From Phototrophicus methaneseepsis (GTDB lineage: Bacteria > Chloroflexota > Anaerolineae > Aggregatilineales > Phototrophicaceae), in contig NZ_CP062983.1 in the NCBI RefSeq assembly GCF_015500095.1, forward strand, positions 2,914,001-2,978,000: a stretch of 64,000 nucleotides of DNA, written 5' to 3'. Below the pieces are notes generated by a model that was not told the origin of the DNA, searched no databases, and saw nothing but the letters and a program-made list of their open reading frames with translations. The position numbers were made by a program, and so were the translations under genes. Of the stretch, positions 61,070 through 64,000 are shown piece after piece. Within the stretch, counting starts at the first letter, position 1. Each line of letters opens with the position of its first letter.

Positions 61070-62600
61070 ACCGCGTGATGGCTTGTTTTTTGTGCTGGCG
61101 CTGGGATTGGTGCTCGTTTATGTGGCGGCTTCAGGCGGCGGCTTTCCATTAGATGATAGTTGGATTCACCAGACCTACGCTCGCAATCTGGCTCAGTATG
61201 GGGAGTGGTCTTTTATCCCTGGCCAGCCAAGCGCGGCTTCGACTTCACCATTGTATACACTGCTGCTCTCGATTGGCTATCTGTTAGGATTGCCTTATGC
61301 CTTGTGGACGCACAGCTTGGGCGTGCTCGCTTTAACAGTGACGGGTATCCTTGGAGCACGCATGGTGGAGCAAGTCATGCCTGAAAGCCGACGGGCCCCT
61401 GTTATTGTTGGCTCCGCGTTGGTGCTGACGTGGCAACTCATCTGGGCGGCTGCCAGCGGTATGGAAACGATGTTGTTCGCTATGTGGACGTTGTGGCTGA
61501 TGTGGCTGGCATGGCGGCAAATGAACGCTGAGTCTATGCCTGATCAGCGTCTGATAATACGCGGTGCTGTGCTGGGTATTTCGGTTGCATTGATCACCCT
61601 GACGCGCCCGGAAGGCATCGCACTGGGTGGATTGATTGCTGGTTTATTGCTGATTGTACGGCCCCAGGGTCGCTGGCGAGATGTATTTGTCTACGGTGTT
61701 GCGGCGGCTGTTGGCTTCGCTGTGACGATTGCTCCCTATCTACTACTGAACCTGCAATTAACGGGTGGTTTATTGCCCAATACGGCAGCGGCGAAGTTCG
61801 CTCAACATGCCATTCTGTTGCAGCTACCATTGCATGAGCGCTTTTTAAGCCTTTTTGGGACGCTCCTCATTGGTGGGCAGATTGTCCTCCTTCCAGGTAT
61901 TGTGGTTTATATTGTCTATAGTTTGCGCCAACCACCGCAGCGTATGTGGTTTTTATTGCTGCCCGCTTTCTGGGTGGTTGGGCTGGTACTGCTCTACGCT
62001 ATACGGTTGCCTGCCGCCTATCAACATGGGCGTTACATCATGCCTGCTTTGCCAGCTCTTGTGTGGATGGGTATGTGGGGCACATGGATGCTTGTCCCAA
62101 CTGCAAGGGATCGGCGACGCAGCCCGATGCTGCAACGTGTTTTTTCGCAGGTGTTATTTCTGGCGGCAGCGGCTGCGATGATATTATTCGCTCTAGGGCT
62201 AGGCTTGCAAGCTTATGCTCAGGATGTCGCCATTATTAATGAAGAGATGGTAGCAACGGCTCATTGGATTGATGAGAATATCCCTCAGTCTGACCTCATG
62301 GCGATTCATGATATCGGGGCAGTGGGGTACTTTGCACCTCGTGAGGCGATGCTTGATATTGCGGGGTTGGTATCTCCAGAGGTGGTGCCCATCGTTGCTG
62401 ACGCGGATGGCCTATGGGACCTGATGCAGGCGAGTGGTGTCGCTTATCTGATGGCTTTCCCGGACCAGATACCCGGCGATGATATCAATGATCCTCGCTT
62501 GTGCCAGGTTTTCATCACCAATGGCCCCACAGCACAGAGCGTACAGGGGCCGAATATGGCTGTCTATCGCTTAGCCTGGGATGAAAACTGTGATGCCTGA
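61053..62600 (+). CDS. Multi-pass GT-C-like membrane protein with DD motif
   Basis: The 515-residue protein has about 10-11 helices. The first outer loop has FPLDDSWIHQTYARNLAQYG (Asp34, Asp35), followed by STSPLYTLLLSIGYLLG. The C-terminal soluble part (about 400-510) has TAHWIDENIPQSDLMAIHDIGAVGYFAPREAMLDIAGL and ends with a Cys pair region. It overlaps the previous gene by 17 bases and is the last gene of the series. The DD form of the motif is shared with arabinosyl/mannosyl GT-C families. Confidence 0.78.
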   Translation: MQSIIKPRDGLFFVLALGLVLVYVAASGGGFPLDDSWIHQTYARNLAQYGEWSFIPGQPSAASTSPLYTLLLSIGYLLGLPYALWTHSLGVLALTVTGILGARMVEQVMPESRRAPVIVGSALVLTWQLIWAAASGMETMLFAMWTLWLMWLAWRQMNAESMPDQRLIIRGAVLGISVALITLTRPEGIALGGLIAGLLLIVRPQGRWRDVFVYGVAAAVGFAVTIAPYLLLNLQLTGGLLPNTAAAKFAQHAILLQLPLHERFLSLFGTLLIGGQIVLLPGIVVYIVYSLRQPPQRMWFLLLPAFWVVGLVLLYAIRLPAAYQHGRYIMPALPALVWMGMWGTWMLVPTARDRRRSPMLQRVFSQVLFLAAAAAMILFALGLGLQAYAQDVAIINEEMVATAHWIDENIPQSDLMAIHDIGAVGYFAPREAMLDIAGLVSPEVVPIVADADGLWDLMQASGVAYLMAFPDQIPGDDINDPRLCQVFITNGPTAQSVQGPNMAVYRLAWDENCDA

Positions 62601-62678
62601 TGCGGGTTTTGACACGCTGGGCACCATAAATACGTTATAATAAAATCACTGTGACGCACATATTTAAGGTGCAGGCAT

Positions 62679-63431
62679 ATGACCGGCTTCTGGAAAAAGT
62701 TAGATACTGTCATCAGGGCGCAGATTAACGACCTGATTGATGTCAATAAAGATGATGATACAAGCCGTGCTCGGCGTAAATATCTGGCACGACATGATGT
62801 GAATCGTAGTTTGCAGGGCGACGTGAAGCAGCTCCAACAGCGCATTCAAGATGCCCTCGCATACGAAGAAGAATTACAGGCCAAGATAGATGCCCTTTAT
62901 GCTTCTATTGCAGAGTGGGACGCAAAGGCCGACGAAGCCGTTGGGGCAGGCCGTGACGATGATGCACGGCTGGCTTTAGGGCGCTTGCAGCAAGCACAGC
63001 GCGAGCTTGAAATGGAAGAATCTGCACTATCCGAACACCGCTACCTGACGCGCGAGTTAATGAGCCAGGTTGGTGCACTGGAATCCGCTTTGTTTGAGGC
63101 GAATCAATCTGAGGGCGAAGCTGTAGAAGCGCCTGATGTGCCGGAACAACGGACGACTTCCAGCGTGCTGGATGGGCTATCCAAACAGCTAGACCAGACG
63201 CGTGAAACGCTCAGCCAACTGGTAGAAGAGAGCTTCAAGAGCGTGACTGGCATTGGTGAGACGCCAGATGATGCCCCAAATAAGGCTCCCAACCGTCAGC
63301 AGCCCATCGAAGAAAAGCCGAAGCGGCCCGCCTACCCGGTGAATCAGCGTGTGGTTGACGATGATCTGGCGCGCAGACGGTCCCGGCTGGCAAAGCCCCC
63401 AACATCCGGCGATAGTGAAAATAGCGAATGA
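62679..63431 (+). CDS. PspA/IM30-family protein
   Basis: PspA-type proteins form ESCRT-III-like assemblies that protect and reshape membranes. The 250-residue protein opens with an amphipathic helix (MTGFWKKLDTVIRAQINDLIDV) followed by long coiled coils (about 45-165; VKQLQQRIQDALAYEEELQAKIDALYASIAEW). It has a Pro-rich linker and a basic tail with LARRRSRLAKPP. AAGGTG lies upstream. TATAAT at 62636-62641 with TTGACA at 62609-62614 is a possible promoter, but the 21-base spacing is too long for a normal one. No PspBC or pspF partners are in the window. Confidence 0.88.
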   Translation: MTGFWKKLDTVIRAQINDLIDVNKDDDTSRARRKYLARHDVNRSLQGDVKQLQQRIQDALAYEEELQAKIDALYASIAEWDAKADEAVGAGRDDDARLALGRLQQAQRELEMEESALSEHRYLTRELMSQVGALESALFEANQSEGEAVEAPDVPEQRTTSSVLDGLSKQLDQTRETLSQLVEESFKSVTGIGETPDDAPNKAPNRQQPIEEKPKRPAYPVNQRVVDDDLARRRSRLAKPPTSGDSENSE

Positions 63432-63445
63432 TTTGGCTTTTTATG

Positions 63446-63474
63446 AAGCAGGCCCTAAGACCTGCTTTTTCTTC
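63446..63474 (+). terminator. Terminator after the PspA-like gene
   Basis: AAGCAGG (63446-63452) pairs with CCTGCTT (63461-63467), followed by TTTCTTC. Confidence 0.78.
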
Positions 63475-63501
63475 TAATGAGCCGAGCCACTTTTGGGCAG
63501 T

Positions 63502-63876
63502 TTATTCGGCTTCATCATATTGAGTTTGTGCTTCGGCAACGGCCTCGATATGATTTTCAGCCCATTCACGGATGGCGGTCAACGGTGCGACGAGTGTATT
63601 GCCCAAGGGCGTGAGGGTATATTCAACACGCGGCGGCACTTCTGCATAGACAGTCCGTGTCACCAGGCCGTCGCGCTCCAGACTGCGCAGCGTTTGCGTC
63701 AGCATCTTTTGGGAGATGCCGCCGATACCGCGCTTAATCTCAGAGAAGCGTAGTGTCTGGCCATCCTCTAACAGACCAATGACCAGGGCTGTCCATTTAT
63801 CGCCAATCCGATCCAGGATTTGCCGTGTCGGGCAGTCGCCAGAATAAACATTGCCGTGCAGTTCAACAGTTTCCAT
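63502..63876 (-). CDS. HxlR-family transcriptional regulator
   Basis: The 124-residue winged-helix protein has the HxlR signature. A Cys near the N-terminus (SGDCPTRQILDRIGDKWTAL) is typical of redox- or electrophile-sensing members. The DNA-binding helix follows in RFSEIKRGIGGISQKMLTQTLRSLERDGLVTRTVY, then PPRVEYTLTPLG. It is divergent from the gene starting at 63978, its likely target, with a palindromic operator between them. Confidence 0.95.
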   Translation of the reverse strand: METVELHGNVYSGDCPTRQILDRIGDKWTALVIGLLEDGQTLRFSEIKRGIGGISQKMLTQTLRSLERDGLVTRTVYAEVPPRVEYTLTPLGNTLVAPLTAIREWAENHIEAVAEAQTQYDEAE

Positions 63877-63919
63877 CAGGTAAGTATCCCACTTTTGAGT
63901 GCCTACTTCCGACTATTGC

Positions 63920-63942
63920 AATAATCACTTATAGTGACTATT
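63920..63942. promoter_or_regulatory. Palindromic operator between hxlR and the divergent gene
   Basis: AATAATCACT-TAT-AGTGACTATT has 10-base arms with a single mismatch. The core TCACT-TAT-AGTGA is perfect. It is centred 55 bases from the hxlR start and 47 bases from the divergent start, as expected for an HxlR site. Confidence 0.55.
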
Positions 63943-63977
63943 GAGATTTAATGCAAGTGTCATATGAGGAGTTTTCT

Positions 63978-64000
63978 ATGTCTGATAACCTGCAAGCTTC
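63978..64000 (+). CDS. Start of a gene cut by the window end
   Basis: ATG at 63978 is preceded by AGGAG with 7 bases of spacing. Only MSDNLQAS is visible. It is divergent from hxlR and probably controlled by it; such targets are often oxidoreductases or NAD(P)-binding proteins, but identity cannot be given here. Confidence 0.55.

Noticed and set aside
62609-62641. TTGACA and TATAAT before the PspA-like gene as a promoter
   Set aside because: The spacing is 21 bases, outside the range for a normal sigma70 promoter, so it is mentioned only under the gene.
1-64000. tRNA, rRNA or other structured RNA genes
   Set aside because: I looked through the gaps by eye for cloverleaf-like sequence and conserved rRNA stretches and saw none; a covariance-model scan would be needed to exclude small RNAs.

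Overview
The window reads as chromosome of a Chloroflexota bacterium, most likely of the Anaerolineae side. This is inferred, not proven. The reasons are several lipoproteins with long Thr-Pro spacers after the lipobox Cys, a Tad/Flp pilus locus without a visible secretin, a fused gamma-alpha 2-oxoacid:ferredoxin oxidoreductase, FlgD-like Ig lipoproteins and a run of large GT-C-type membrane proteins. Base composition looks even and close to balanced. I saw no rRNA, tRNA, CRISPR array, prophage or integrative element. The only mobile element is a short IS200-type insertion near the left edge.

Layout. 1-5.0 kb: tail of a coiled-coil gene with its terminator, an IS200 element, comEC (DNA uptake channel), a small membrane protein and a YihY/BrkB protein. 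5.0-6.0 kb: a small-protein locus on the minus strand with a consensus-like promoter, a 20-codon ORF, two strong tandem terminators and two amphipathic small proteins. 6.1-15 kb: nusB, a SERCA-like calcium ATPase with an enlarged duplicated outer loop, a secreted PPC-like protein, korAB and its GntR-type neighbour. 15-25.8 kb: rfbC, a deoxynucleoside kinase, an aminotransferase, an acidic coiled-coil protein, aconitase, and a methyltransferase divergent from a LysR regulator, then a membrane-anchored DsbA-like protein. 25.9-32.9 kb: a co-directional minus-strand series lon, AlbA_2/ATPase regulator, beta-propeller lipoprotein, fabG, HIT.

33.2-37.4 kb is an overlapping plus-strand operon (FlgD-like Ig protein, solute-binding-like lipoprotein, two GT2 glycosyltransferases). 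37.5-47.1 kb is a minus-strand block: response regulator, DegS-like kinase, cpaB, cpaE, tadA/cpaF, tadB, tadC, comF, hpf. 47.4-50.0 kb holds pgeF, yggS, yggT and yggU. 50.0-54.2 kb holds a duplicated-domain lipoprotein, a NACHT-like NTPase with HEAT repeats, and a zinc-ribbon coiled-coil protein. 54.4-62.6 kb is a cluster of five multi-pass GT-C-like proteins plus one alpha-helical cytosolic protein, most of them translationally coupled. The window ends with a PspA/IM30 protein and an HxlR regulator divergent from a truncated gene.

Themes. Cell-surface work dominates: pilus assembly, DNA uptake (comEC, comF), glycan transfer, lipoproteins and envelope stress. Several proteins have kept their fold but lost key catalytic residues: the metallo-beta-lactamase domain of ComEC, the ATP-binding domain of the DegS-like kinase, and the Walker A lysines of CpaE and of the HEAT-repeat NTPase. 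The most unusual unexplained locus is the 5.0-5.9 kb small-protein unit.
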